Source: Microascus cirrosus
Lineage: Eukaryota; Ascomycota; Sordariomycetes; Microascales; Microascaceae
Assembly (NCBI GenBank): GCA_030271035.1
Contig: JAMBUN010000055.1
Location: 1-64,000, forward strand
DNA length: 64,000 nucleotides
Direction: 5' to 3'
Below, piece after piece: positions 44,976-56,967 of this stretch (position 1 is its first letter; each line of letters opens with the position of its first letter). The translations under genes were made by a program, and so were the position numbers. The notes under the pieces were generated by a model. That model worked only from the letters and a program-made list of their open reading frames with translations. It made no database searches and was not told the origin of the DNA.

Positions 44976-47163
44976 TTAGTCCCACTCCTCGCCCCATGAA
45001 ATGTACATGTCCTCAAACGACGCGACGTCCCACCGCCACGTCTCGGTGTTCAGGGAAATGTTGGTGTGGTGTATCTCACCAGAAGCCAGGGCCCCGGCTT
45101 CGACCTGCCCGCCAGCGATAGGCCGAGCGAGGTGATTTTCACCGGCGTATACGGTAAAGTTGGCGAGGGGAAGCTCCCAGGCATTCCTATCAGCGACTGT
45201 CGGGCAGCCCAGGAAGTGTGCGTCGATCCTCTCGTGACTGATATGCAGCTCGAGGTAGCCGCGGTAGTAACCCTCCTGCCACTGAAGCTCAACATTATCA
45301 GCCACAAGCCCGCGACTGAACTCCTCGGTCTCGTGAGTCGTGCCCTCAAGACCGTCGGACGAGACGGCTGTGACGGCGAACTCGACGCCGACCGAGCCTT
45401 CTCCAGTCACTGGGTCGTACGGCTGCTCGTCCAGCCAGATAAGATCGCTCACCCAGTTTTGATGGCTGTCACCCGCGAGCATGATGATGTTGCCGATGCC
45501 GTTCTCGTAGATGTGCTCGTAGGTCCGGTTTCGCGTCGAGATATAGCCATCCCAAGCGTCCGTGTCGAACACGCGGCCGCCCTCGGCTGTCATGTTTATG
45601 CGCGAGAAAATCATCTGGTTGCCGACGACTCTCCAGGTAGCGCCGCGCTCCTGTGACTCAGAAAGCTGTCGGCGGAACCAGTGCTCCTGGCGGGAACCCA
45701 GCATGGAGCGGCCCGTGTCGTTAGCGATGGCGTTGACGTACGGTTCGTTCCTATGTTCCTATGTCAGCTTCCAGCTGTCGATACGTATTTCCGGAATCTT
45801 GTATATCAGAGGTCACTTACCAGCCAATACGTGTTATACTCCGATCGTAGTGCCTTGTGTCGAGCATAACAAGATCAAGCAGATTTCCTAGGGGAAAGCT
45901 CCGCCAGATGCGGAGGTTGTCGTCCATGTCGACCTGGCGAAGGGGAATCCACTCAAAGTAGGCCCTCACGGCGTTCATCTTTCGCTGGTCGAAGCTGACG
46001 CCGCCCTGTTTGTTGAAGGAGTCCTCTGTGTTGTTAACAGAACTTCCGCCGTCGCGGTATCCGTTGTTAATGAGCTCATGGTCGTCCTGTGAGGAGTTGG
46101 TATGGCGTCACCTACACCGAAAGGTCGCCCTGGGGACGTTTGAGTTACTTACCCACACGGGAATCCACGCAAACTGCTGGTGTGCAAGGAGTAAATCTTC
46201 ATCAGTCCTGTACTGGTTGTGCCTCGTTCGGTAGTCATGCAGCGTAATTGTTTCACGGCCGGGCTTCATAGCCCGCTCATCCTGCCCGGGAACACCGTGT
46301 TTATCCTCGTATATGTAGTCGCCAAGGTGCACAATGTAGTCGATGTTGTCTTTGCGGGCAGCATTGCCATATGCATTAAAGTAGCCCAAGGGCCAGTTGG
46401 CACAGGAGAAGACACCGAGGCTGATGGCGGCAATGTCGTCATCAGCGGAAGGTGCAGTTTTCGTGCGACCGATGGGACTCTTGATCTCTGTGTTGCAGAC
46501 TGCAAACTGGTAGAAGTACGTGGTCAGAGGCCGCAGTCCCTTAGCCTCAATCTGTTTAATCACGGTTAGCCGGTTTGCCGCTGAAACCCCTTTTACCGCC
46601 TTCTAGGTATAACGAAGGTTACAAATCGGGTAGACAAGCCTTGACGGTAAAGTCAATGTCAGACGTGGTAAAAGCGCGGCCCTTGTTGGTTGCATTGCCG
46701 CAGAAGAGCTTGTCCTTATCCGTGCCGATCCACCAGTCCACACAAACCGGGTTCTTGGAATCCTTGACGTATTTTTCCGTCTCATGGCCATACAACTCCG
46801 CCGTCCCTGACACAGTGATGTTAGAAGTATCACTGGCTATGGTCGGGGCCACGCGCGTCCATAGAATCACGGATTCGGGCCAGGGGTCTCCCTATCGCCG
46901 CGTCAGAGGAGTGCTCAAACCCAGTATTACGTGAGATATTAATGGCTTACTGACGCGACACCGTGGGTGAAGGACAAGTCCTCCGTCTCATACTCCTTGT
47001 CACCGTCGCGCTTGATCATACGCGCCCTGACAACAGGGACGTCGATCCCGAGACCAGTGTGTCGGATGGATGGGCTCCGGTAGTTCAGGTTGCCGTCATA
47101 GTCGGCTTGGGCTGTGGCAGCCCACACCGCTAGAAGGCCCAATGCAGAGACGATGCGTTTCAT
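44976..47163 (-). CDS. PhoD-type alkaline phosphatase/phosphodiesterase, secreted
   Basis: Metal-dependent phosphoesterase (PhoD family) that releases phosphate from organic esters, here with a signal peptide (MKRIVSALGLLAVWAATAQA). Exons are 46951-47163, about 46640-46891, about 46153-46551, 45821-46086 and 44976-45750, giving about 634 residues. Landmarks are THGVASGDPWPESVILWTR at the first splice, FSCANWPLGYFNAYGNAA, YIVHLGDYIYED, then WDDHELINNGY, LLDLVMLDTRHYDR, GNQMIFSRI and MLAGDSHQNWVSDL. These include the His/Asp metal ligands. The second intron is ambiguous: GC-AG at 46552-46639 or GT-AG at 46581-46635, the latter adding 11 residues; both keep frame. The other introns are canonical. 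No damage was seen. Confidence 0.9.
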
Positions 47164-48132
47164 TGCTGTCAGTCACGGCCAAGACACGGCTCGGCTATAG
47201 GCGAGATCTTAATGATGGTGGGACTTTAGCGACAGGTGCGCCTATTGCCACTCTCCAGATCTCTCATGAAGGTGAAGTGCGGATCGTTTCTCTTTTGACA
47301 TGGACCCTCATCCACTCCGTCCTCCGGTCCCTCCCCTATCCCGGATCTATTTTATTACCCCTCTCAATCCTTTCCTCGAACCTCGCTTCAGGGATCAATC
47401 ATACGTTACCGCTACACTCCTAATGCTCCCTCCATGCAGTCCTTTGATAGTTCAATATAACTACCAAGAGTGCCAAGGCTAGAGTTCAGGTGTTCGGGTG
47501 GGGGGAGGGGCAGTGCAAGGGAGCCATCTTATGAACAGGGAAGTTTTACGAGTCGAATTCCTCCAACGCATGGAACCGGATGCGTGGGGTCCCGAGGTAG
47601 AGGTTGGTCAGACCCGTAGCCATTGACGAATGAGAAGAACGAATTTACAATGTGGCGTCCACGTGCGCTGAGCGCAGGCCGCCGGTCGCCACGAGTAACT
47701 GGAGGCACCTCAAACAAAAACCTGGAAAATCTCACCCTCTCGGTGAATATGGGCGGCGGAATGGCAGGCTCTTGCAGCGCTTGGCGCTGAACATGGGAAT
47801 ACCATTGCTTGCTTAATGCGCGCGGTGAATTGATTCTCTGTTGCTGGGTCAGAGACAGGGTAAATAGTGCGGGCATTTACCTACGCGCTGAGGAAGCGGA
47901 GTTCCACATAGTGATGAACGTGGTACATTGGGATATACTACGTGAGCAATTGAAGCCAAGCCGCGTGTTTCTATCCGACGTAAATATAATGAAAACACGA
48001 CTTTCTAAAGCTAAGAATCCAGAACCTACCAAAGCTAAGTCGAATAACACCACTGGGAAGAGAGTAATGATACAAACACATGGGGCTGCAATCGCGGCAC
48101 TATGGATATGTGTTGCTCTCACCGCGTCGTAA
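47164..48132. other. Intergenic region, no supported gene
   Basis: Includes the promoter of the PhoD-type gene (C/T-rich at 47300-47420). A 115-codon minus-strand frame at 47529-47876 has no family features or start context and is not accepted as a gene. Confidence 0.5.
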
Positions 48133-49201
48133 TCAAATCTTTCCTGAAAACCCGACAACTAACGGCGTGCAACCACTACAATCGTCGTCACAGTTCGCCC
48201 GATCCCTGTCGACAACCATTCCATAGCACTGCACCCCTTGAAACTGGCAGTTTTCTGGAGGATTACATGCACACTGACCTTCACCGCCGCTCCCGTCACT
48301 AATCGTACCCAAGTGAGCAGGTTAGCTCGTAGAAGACCTTTACCTCGTGTAGGTTTTAAGGGTCTCACCTTTTAGAGCAGTCCCAGGGGACGTTCTCGTC
48401 AATATCGTCGTGTTCCTCCTCGTTTTCATTAGTCTCTATTGTGTTCTCTTCCCGGCTCGGAGTGGGTTCCTGTTTTTCAGCCCCAGCCGGCGTTTCCACC
48501 GGTTCTTCGGGCGCCTGCGTCTCCTCCGAAGGCTCTCGCGCTCTTGTTTCGAGCGTTGTAGGGGGTGGGTGGGGCAACCCAGTAGCGGGAGGTTGAGCCG
48601 GAAGCGGAGGCTCAACCAGGGTTGAATCATCTGGGGACTTTCCAGCCGGAGATTCCGCCGGAGATCCTTCGACTGGAGGAGATTCAAGGGCCCCCTCAAC
48701 GGTGGATTCAGCTGGTTTTTTCACCGGAGCTGCAGGCGAGGTCGCTTCGACTGGAGCTGTAGCCGGAGGGTTTTCAGCCGGGCATGCAGGCGGTAGCGGT
48801 TGTTCTACCGGAGCAAATGGTAGTGCTGAGCAGTTGCAATTCTCGTCGCATGCTCCCCTCGCTACAAGTATACCCTGGCACTCCAAGGTGCCGTAGAGGC
48901 ATCCCTGCTTCCTGCACACGCAGACGTCAAGGTTTGATTTAGGCCCGCTAGAGAAACACCGTTAGACGCGACCCCTGCTTGACGGTGGGAATAAATAAAA
49001 AGCTTATGGGATTTTTAAGACATACAAGGGAATGCAGTTCCACCAAGTATACCTGGATTCGTCATCTATAGGCGGCTCTTGAGGTGATCTCGCTTTAATA
49101 ATGACAGAAACAGTATTTCTAGTGGACTCGAAATAGCCCTGAAATGCTACACCAGCCGGCAAACCGATCAGCAGGGTCGCAACAAGAGAATCGGGACGCA
49201 T
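48133..49201 (-). CDS. Secreted protein with duplicated seven-cysteine domain
   Basis: Three exons (49026-49201, 48369-48947, 48133-48298) with GT-AG introns of 78 and 70 bp give 306 residues; the second intron has a GCTAACC branch site. Residues 1-20 (MRPDSLVATLLIGLPAGVAF) are a signal peptide. After a 40-residue lead comes domain A, CVCRKQGC, LYGTLEC, GACDENCNC. A ~150-residue linker rich in Pro, Glu, Thr and Ala follows, then domain B, CACNPPENC, QFQGVQC, ANCDDDCSGC. Both fit C-x-C-x4/5-C-x6-C-x9/11-C-x3-C-x1/2-C. Stopping at the end of exon 2 (TGA 48365) would lose domain B, so the third exon matters. I know no family with this arrangement. The linker suggests a cell-wall or extracellular protein; function unknown. 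Confidence 0.75.
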
Positions 49202-50547
49202 GCTGGAAGAGGCGAGTTATCGAAGGTATGGAAGGCCAAGTAACTGAAGACGAGTAGAGAAGGTTCTTATAGGTCGTCCTATTCAGGGAGAACAGAAATG
49301 CAATCGAGATCCTCTGGAGAGGATGCTTATATAGTCCTTTACATCTTGCCGGTTATTTTTCACCCTTTGTGCCAAGAACTGTGTCTTGAAGTAGCTCTAT
49401 CCCTTTGAGAACAAAACCCAGAACAGATTCCAGTCCGAGACATGAATCATTTCGTTTAAAAAGAAGAACTTACGCAGGAACGACAGGACCAATAGGACGT
49501 CCAGTACCAACTGCCTAGCGCGTTATTAACCGCAGGGATGTCCCTGGAATTTAGGTTTATTGACAGAAAACCGACACTACAACCGCTATTGATAACATGA
49601 TTTCTTGCCTGTATTGCCCGGTTAAAGTGCATTCCTCACTCTTTAGTAAGGAATGTCGATCAAGTGTGAAGGTATCATGGTTGCATTCCTTCCGACTGTT
49701 CCTAATCCAACAAAGTGGCTCCAGGGAGTGACCTCCGAATAAGCCAGGCTGTTTCGTAAACACTGCCTCCTCGCTTTGGAATGCTGCACCGCACGTTTCA
49801 ATAATCCAATTTGACCGGTAGAAGGGGTAAAAGAAACTTGTTACACGAGGCATCAGACCCGCGTTTTAGACAGTTGAGCTTATTGTATAATGTGTAAAAA
49901 CCAATTAGGCAAGGCTCACTGTCTAGATACAAAACATGACTACCAATTCTTATACTTCTGTAGTCGACACTTTCTTCTCTCATGGAACATCTATTAGCCT
50001 TTTGAAGATAGCTTGCATGCACGGCCAGGCAAGAAGGCAGTCGTTGGGGAGGACGCTGACGGTGTTACACAAGCACCCCGTGCATCGAACCGCAATGGGG
50101 CAGGAGACCTCCAGGAAAAACCCTAGAAGGTAGGAGAAGATAGTTCCAGGACTCGCTAGCCACTCAGAGAGCTCTACTTGTCTGGTTTGCGGATAGGAGA
50201 TTCTTCCAATATGTTCTTCTCCATAGTCCGCCAATGGATGAGATCTAGAGATGCGTAAGGACCGCGAGAGGAGGGTACAGACTCGCGGCACTGCCAGGCA
50301 ATCGGCTTCTTAAACTGCAAGAGAGGAAAGTGGAGGCGACCTTTCTTTCCTCTCCCTTTTGTGCGTATCCTCTCCTCTTGCTCTTCCGTCTACGGTCACA
50401 CCAACCACATAGGTCCTTGCCTAAGGATTCGCAACTGCTAACTTCCGTCGGCCCAAACTTACTCTGCAGGCATATCCTACATTGACCTTTTGAACCTCTG
50501 TGCGTCACTGTTTCCTGTTTCCTCCCGCAGGCAATCTACTCTTCGCG
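49202..50547. other. Intergenic region, no supported gene
   Basis: Short frames only, none with family features. It contains the likely promoter of the secreted cysteine protein at its left end. Confidence 0.5.
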
Positions 50548-53500
50548 ATGTCCAGGCGTAGGGGTCGGGGGTTGCCTAGCCACCCCCGCAGCAATAGAAA
50601 CCGGGCAAGAGGAGGAAACAGGATCGCTCACATGGGCGGTACCATCTATCACCACCTCCAGCGCGGCTTGTGTGTATTTTGTGCGTCCTGCATATTCCAT
50701 CATGACATGGCATCTACTGGTGAAAACCGGCCCGCGGGTCCTCTGCTAGATGACAATTGTGCCTATTCATACGACTTTTCGTATCGGCGCTTTGTACGGT
50801 GAATACGACGCGTCACACGCACGGCCAACGACTATCTGAGCGAGCGCTGTCCTAGTTCGAGAAGGAGATGACCAAGACGTACAACATTTTCTAGCAAAGG
50901 GTCTCGCGAGTGATAAGCTTCGGGGTTTGCGCTTATCAACGAGACAGTTGAAATAACTGGCATCAATGACGAGATGGACATTCGCTGCGCCTACGATTTC
51001 CTCCCAGTCATCACTCTCCCTGCACTCCTAGATCCGCTCTCGGTCGATTCCTTCGTCAGCATGGCATACAACTTGTCGGCGGGTGTAATGAGAATAAGGT
51101 TCTTGGATTCTTCCTCCAGTTATGAAAGGTGCTGACAGCGTAACGTTACCCCAAGAAACACGACAGGATTACCATACAAACGGTAGCGGACTTGGCGCTC
51201 TTAATACTCCGAGCCCTTGCTGAACTCCTCAACCCTGACCCACGAGCCTGATTGAATGAAGACTCGCAGGACTGCTCGATAATCCCCAAATGCTCGGCGC
51301 CCTTTGGCGAACCAAAACCTTCACCGATATTGTCCGCAGTCGAATAAATCTCTTGCAGAGACTGGCCTCACGAGAGAGCACGTCTCACTGATATCGGGAA
51401 TGAAGCAAGTCATACTTTAATACCTTCATCCGCTACACGTTCCCCCTGCCAATTGGATGAATGCCTGCCCTCCACTGACTTCAAGAAGCCGCACTTTCTC
51501 AACGACACTGTCCAGTAATAAAATACATTGACAGCGCATACCGGTTGCTCCGCCATGACATCTTCCGCACGGTAAAAAATGTGTTGAAGGATTTGCTCGC
51601 ACAGGAGACAACAGGGGCCCAGTATAAGCCTCGCGTTACCGGAAGCATGCGAGTCCGGATATACGCGGGCGCGACTATTTAGTATGTATTGGTAGGGAAG
51701 AGTGGCCTGGAGGCAGTGGTGTATTTCAAGAGTCCTCACCAGGTTCGGGCAAAATCTGCCGGCGGGTGGCGATGACGGTTGCAAGAGGCTTCGCGACTAG
51801 GACAAGGTTCGCCCATTGCCTTTGTGTCGTCTCGCGGGAGGAAGCATATGCCGTTCCTCGAAGGCACTACAAAGAATACGGGAAAAGATAAGGAAGGCGG
51901 TAAGAACGCGAGCTACATCGTAGAGGTAACTGGCGCGACTGGGGGTGAAACTCGCGACACTTACTCCGCATACACTGGGCCTACTAACGAAGCTCCACAG
52001 TGAGAGAATCGCTGGCATTCTGGTTGAATTTCATGACCTCATCCCCGCTACATTCGTTCCCATCTTATCAAACCTTCCGCATATGAAGCGAGAAAGAGAG
52101 CTCAGCCTCCAGCGATGGATTCCGCCACCTCCAGCTCTGAAGACAGCGCCCTCGATGCAAACATTCCGTCGCCTCCTTGTGCCCGCGGGGCTGGATTCGA
52201 TACCGACCTTGACCCAATCATGAAGGACGGCCAACTTCTAGTTAGCACACCACGGGAAGCTGCGTTGTCAACGCTCGAGCGGGGAACGAGCCTGGGTCGG
52301 AGCCAGTGTGAGGCATTGTATGCGGCACTTACGAGGAAGTATGCATTAATCCAGAGCCCTCCAGGAACAGGGAAGTCGTACGTTGGTGTTCACTTGGTGC
52401 GCGTGTTGCTCAAGAACAAAGAGAAGATCAATTTGGGGCCAATTCTTATCATGTTAGCCCTCCCTGTCGTTTCAACAGTTCCTGGCCATTTGGTTAGAAA
52501 ACTGCACCGTGGTCTCTATCAAGCTGACTATTTGTTCGCCCTTCTGGTAGCTGCTACACGAACCACGCTTTAGATCACCTCCTAGAACACCTCCCTGTTG
52601 GCATCTCTAGAATCATCCGAATCGGGCGCCGAAGCCGAGCGAACGAACTCGAAGGTAAAAACCTCTGCGTCGTTCGGAAGAGGATTCAGAAGATAAGAGT
52701 CTAGCGCTAGATCTTAGGTAGGGCTTATGAAGCCCTCGAAATTTCTATAAAGATTGCTGGAATTATGATGAAGCTGTTATACTAAAATTGGAAAGAACCA
52801 ACTTGGAAGCATTGGAGTGTTTCTGTTCCGGAAAGACAGGGACATCTACAGGCAACTAGATTTCAAAAACGAAGACGGCTTTCAAGTCGTTGGAGGAGAC
52901 AATCTCTTAGTCTGGCTGGGAAGGAGGCGAGACAAATACGATGCCGATATCTAGGGGCTAAAGGAGGGGAGCGGCATAGAGACCCTGACTCTCCGCGTGG
53001 AGGTGAATGTGAACCATCCCCCACCAGTAGAGCTCTGGGCTTTGGCCGAGAGCTGGCGAGCTGAAGCCGGTTAGAAACAAAGTCAGCGCCCTCTGAAAGA
53101 CTCGATCAGACGAAGAAACTTCGGCAGACTATCAACACCGCCCACGACGACATTAATCGCCGCCCCCTCATCCAAGCGGACGTCATCGGCGTCAACGCCA
53201 CCGGCCTCGCCCGTAACATCGCCATGTTCCGCCACGTCCATCCCAAGATCGTGATATGCCAGGAGGCTACTGAAGTCATGGAGGCCCACCTCATTTCCGC
53301 GCTGATTCCAGGCGTCAAGCACGTCATCCAGATCGGCGACCACCGGCAGCTTCGCCCACAGGTTCTCAACTACTCGCTCAGCCTCGAGACACCATCCGGA
53401 CAAGCATGGCAGCTTGACCGCAGCCAGTTTGACAGGCGCGCTGTCGGCAAGCTGGGGATGCGCCCGGGTTCTGTAGCCCAGCTAAACGTCCAGAGACGTA

Positions 53501-55855
53501 TGAGACCCGAGCCTTCAACAGTGATTATGGGGATGTTCCCGAACCTTACTAACCACGAGAGCACTTTCATCCTGCTGGAAGTGGTTGGCATGCGGTTTAA
53601 TCTCCACTGTTAGACCATAATCACGGAAGATTCGGGGGACGATGGAGGGCGTGTAAGTCCTACAGCAATGTTTGGGAGGGTGACATGGCAATCACACTCG
53701 TCCGACATCTTGTCCGGCAGGGAGAGTATGCGGCTTTCGACATTGCGTTACTTACACCCTATACTGGCCAGCTGGGGAAGCTGCACATTACGCTGAGCAA
53801 GGGCTTTAAAACATTCCTTGGTGAACGCGATGTGGATGTCCTTGCCTTTGAAGACGATAGCGAGACCAGTAGCGAGGAGGCCAAGCCCCAAGAGAAATAC
53901 AAATCCCTGGAGAAAAATAACCTAATCCAGACGCTGCGATTGGCGACCGTCGATAATTGTCAGGGCGAAAGAGGCAAAGGTCTCGTGTTTCACTAGTCCG
54001 CAGCAACCAGCAGCGCGAAGTCGGTTTCCTACGCACTGAAGCCGAGTGAATGCACTTCTCAGTCGAGCCCAATATGGTATGTAACTTACATAATTGGGAT
54101 TACAGACACCTACCTCGACGTAGCTATGTGGTCTGATGTTTACGCGCATCTCGCCCGGGCCGAGGCAGTTGGGTATGCCGCCCACTCTGCTGCCCCCGCC
54201 ACCCAGACACGCCCATCCTCTGTTCGGGCCCGGGAGACTGTATCCCGAAGAGCTCTGAAGGTGGATGTGACCTACCCTGCTATGAGCGACTTGAGCGGTT
54301 GGGCATCGGTGCCAGGTTACACTCAAAGGCCAAGCATGATGCGTCCAAGTGCGCGCGGGAATACCCACACATCCGGTCGACTTGCCAGCATGCTTGCCGA
54401 AAGCTTTGTGGAGAATAATGCGGCTCGTGCCTAGAGGAAATTCATGAAATGGAGCTACCGGGGTCGATGATGTGCCACAGAAGGCAAGGCTTGGATAGGA
54501 GTAGATGTATGATCAAGGTGGAAAAAAGAGGTACCCGTCTGTGGACACGTGGTCCAGGTGGAATGCTGCAAGCATATCAAATCAAAGATTGTCTCTTGTC
54601 CGGCTAAGTGTGAAGAGAGTCTCCCTTGTGGCCACAGGTGCTCCGGCTCGTGTGGCAAGTGTGGGAAGGGGAGGGCCATATACGATGCACGACGGTCTGT
54701 GACCGCCCCCACGGTACCTGCAATCACCGCTACACCAGGGCATGTCACCATGGCGAGGTTTGTGGTATTTGCGAAAAACCCTGCGGTGTAAGTATTTCCC
54801 GACGCTACAGTATCCACGCAAGGATCGCCATTAACCGTCCAGGCTCAATGCCCTCATTCCCATGTGCAGCGACTTGCGGCCAAGCCTGCATGCCATGCAT
54901 CGAGAAGTGCCCCTGGTCTTGCTCACATCGTGGCTCCTATCACTATGCTCTGCGCCGCGCCGTATAATCGACCTCCATGCGACAGGTGTTGCGACAAGAC
55001 GCTTGAATGCGGACACCGGTGCCCAGCTTTTATGGAAGAGAGTGCCCAAATCGGAAGTTGTGTCAAACATGCGGAGATGAAGGAGCTGCGCGGGTCGATC
55101 TTAAGGAGTATGCGCAGATTGGCGTTCATGAGCTCCCCGTCCTGGTCCTGGTATGTGGCCATCTCTTCACGGGAGAGAGCTTGGACCAAGTCATCGGCAT
55201 ATGCGAAATGTACAGTGTCAACTCAAAAGGCGTGTATGATTGTTTCAAGATACTTCCCCTGTCCTATTGGTCTCCTCGTTAGACAAGCAAGGCACACTCA
55301 AAGCGCGCCTACTACAGATTAAGGTACTCGGCGCGATCATCCGGGATAAGTTTGACGCTATTAGAAAGGGACAGGATATGCCTCAAACTAGGCCGAATGG
55401 GTACGAAACGCTTCCTCCAATATTGTACGAGCGTTGTCACTGACGCCACCGTAACCAGACTCCCTCGAACCTCCGTCCAAGCCATCCTAGCATATGCTGG
55501 AGCCTCCCAGCTGCAGGCGAGCCGTTCCCGCGGGTAGTGCGATGGGAAGTCCATCTCCCCGCCTTGGGATTTTAACGCTGTTCGCGACAAGCTATCCTAT
55601 GCTGCCTCCTTATGCGAGGGACTTCCAGGCACTGAACAACTCAGAGGGGAAGTCGAGGCCACAGCCGGCTGTTGCAGAGCACGCTCTACGAAGAAGTCAC
55701 GCCAAGTGAAATCGCAGCTATAAAGATAGCATTTTGCCATAGGCGAGTGCGGCATGCCGATGGAGCGTGCCCGCTGCCCCGAGTGTGGAGCTCCGATCGG
55801 TGGGGAAGAGTATCGGCTAGTTGAAGGCGCGACCCGGCCAACCGAAATGGTGTGA
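50548..55855 (+). pseudogene. ZNFX1/NFX1-type zinc-finger helicase, heavily decayed
   Basis: ZNFX1-type proteins are SF1 RNA helicases; animal ZNFX1 acts in small-RNA inheritance and antiviral defence, and fungal homologues are widespread. Fragments appear in the expected order: an N-terminal CCCH finger (LQRGLCVFCASCIFHHD, 50650-50710); the conserved upstream block (DEMDIRCAYDFLPVITLP, 50970); Walker A (LIQSPPGTGKSYVG, 52352-52390); then, across an intron, YTNHALDHLLEHL. Motif II follows (KIVICQEATEVMEAHLIS, near 53245), IQIGDHRQLRP, QLNVQRRMRPE and LATVDNCQGE. Then come NFX1-type repeats (CHHGEVCGICEKPCG) and a C-terminal RZ finger (IGECGMPMERARCPECGAPI, 55740-55800). Between them are many one-base shifts (near 50935 and 53615, for example), stops, and a motif II with Gln for the expected acidic residue. 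No single product is possible. Confidence 0.88.
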
Positions 55856-56103
55856 AAGGCAGCGCAAAGTCCGTGGCAATGGGGAGATGGTGGATGTCGA
55901 GTGCATCGGCCGTCGGATCATCGGGGAGAATATTAAATTGTTAAGGAAATGATTTTTATGTGTAAACCGATTTCGCCCCCGCGTATTAGTCATAGGCAAA
56001 ACCAAGGAACCGCGAATACTTGTTTATCTTTTATCGCCTGATGTCCTCGGTGACAAAAAGATTTTAAACTGCTGTTCATTTCTCCAGAGTTCTACGAGCA
56101 AGC
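55856..56103. other. Intergenic, promoter of methyltransferase
   Basis: Short spacer between the helicase pseudogene and the methyltransferase start. No features beyond a general A/T-rich stretch near 55930-55970. Confidence 0.45.
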
Positions 56104-56967
56104 ATGTCGCCGTCGTCGTTTGGGGACAGAGCGTACTGGGACGAGCGTTACGCGAAGCGCACCGAGGACTTTGACTGGCTACTCCCTGCGACATGCATGG
56201 ACGGCGCCATTGTCCGCGGCCTAGAGGCCTCGACTAGGCCCAATCCGCGCATAATCCATCTTGGTTGCGGGACGTCGACTCTCTCGTACCATCTCCGGAA
56301 GTTCGTGGAGAATCCCGAGCAGGTCCATAATGTCGACTTCTCAGCGCAAGCCATTATGCTGTGCAGAGAAAAAGAACAGGAACTCCTCAGCCTAAATGGT
56401 TCAGGAGAAAAGGATGATGGTACTGGGGCGATGAAATGGTCGGTCGTAGACCTTCTTGCTTCTGACCAGATTATCCAGCTCGCAGCTCGTGGGGACAGAA
56501 CCCCCCCTTACGACGTGGTGGTTGATAAATCCACTTGCGACTCGGTATGCTGTGCCGATGATCGTCAGATACCCGAACCATCTGTTATCCGAGCTGCGAA
56601 TATCACGTCATCAGATCTTGAAGGGGATGACTCTCCGGTGACTACTGGCGTCCACCCATTAGACCTGCTCGGGATTAATGTTGCCTATCTGATACCCCCG
56701 GGCACCCACTGGGTCGCGTTGAGCTACTCAAAAGACCGGTTCTCCGAGTGGTACAGCACCAAGAGACCTCCGCCGCGCTGGATACGCAGCAAGGAAAACT
56801 GTATCCCGCATCCTTCGCGCCTTTGGGAGCTGAGGACGTGGGAGGCTATCCCAGTGAAACAGGAGGATGGAAAGGCAGAGACAGGGATACACCAGCCGGA
56901 AATCCTTGATTATATTTACGTTTTCATTCGAACCAATGTGCAACTGGAGAGTGGCAGTTTGTTGTAG
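56104..56967 (+). CDS. SAM methyltransferase, EEF1AKMT4/ECE2-like
   Basis: A 287-residue single-exon class I methyltransferase. The N-terminus FGDRAYWDERYAKRTEDFDW is characteristic of the family that includes human EEF1AKMT4, which methylates a lysine of elongation factor eEF1A. Motif I is IIHLGCGTSTLSYHL at about 50-64, followed by VHNVDFSAQAI at about 74-84. MKWSVVDLLA and YDVVVDKSTCDSVCC carry the acidic post-motif region. HWVALSYSKDRFSEW and LDYIYVFIRTN close the fold. Cytosolic; protein lysine methylation is inferred from the family. The start ATG at 56104 (AAGCATGTC) is the only good candidate and the frame is clean, in contrast to the decayed helicase upstream. Confidence 0.85.
   Translation: MSPSSFGDRAYWDERYAKRTEDFDWLLPATCMDGAIVRGLEASTRPNPRIIHLGCGTSTLSYHLRKFVENPEQVHNVDFSAQAIMLCREKEQELLSLNGSGEKDDGTGAMKWSVVDLLASDQIIQLAARGDRTPPYDVVVDKSTCDSVCCADDRQIPEPSVIRAANITSSDLEGDDSPVTTGVHPLDLLGINVAYLIPPGTHWVALSYSKDRFSEWYSTKRPPPRWIRSKENCIPHPSRLWELRTWEAIPVKQEDGKAETGIHQPEILDYIYVFIRTNVQLESGSLL

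Noticed and set aside
47529..47876. 115-codon minus-strand open frame
   Set aside because: No family features, no promoter or intron support, and it ends in intergenic DNA.
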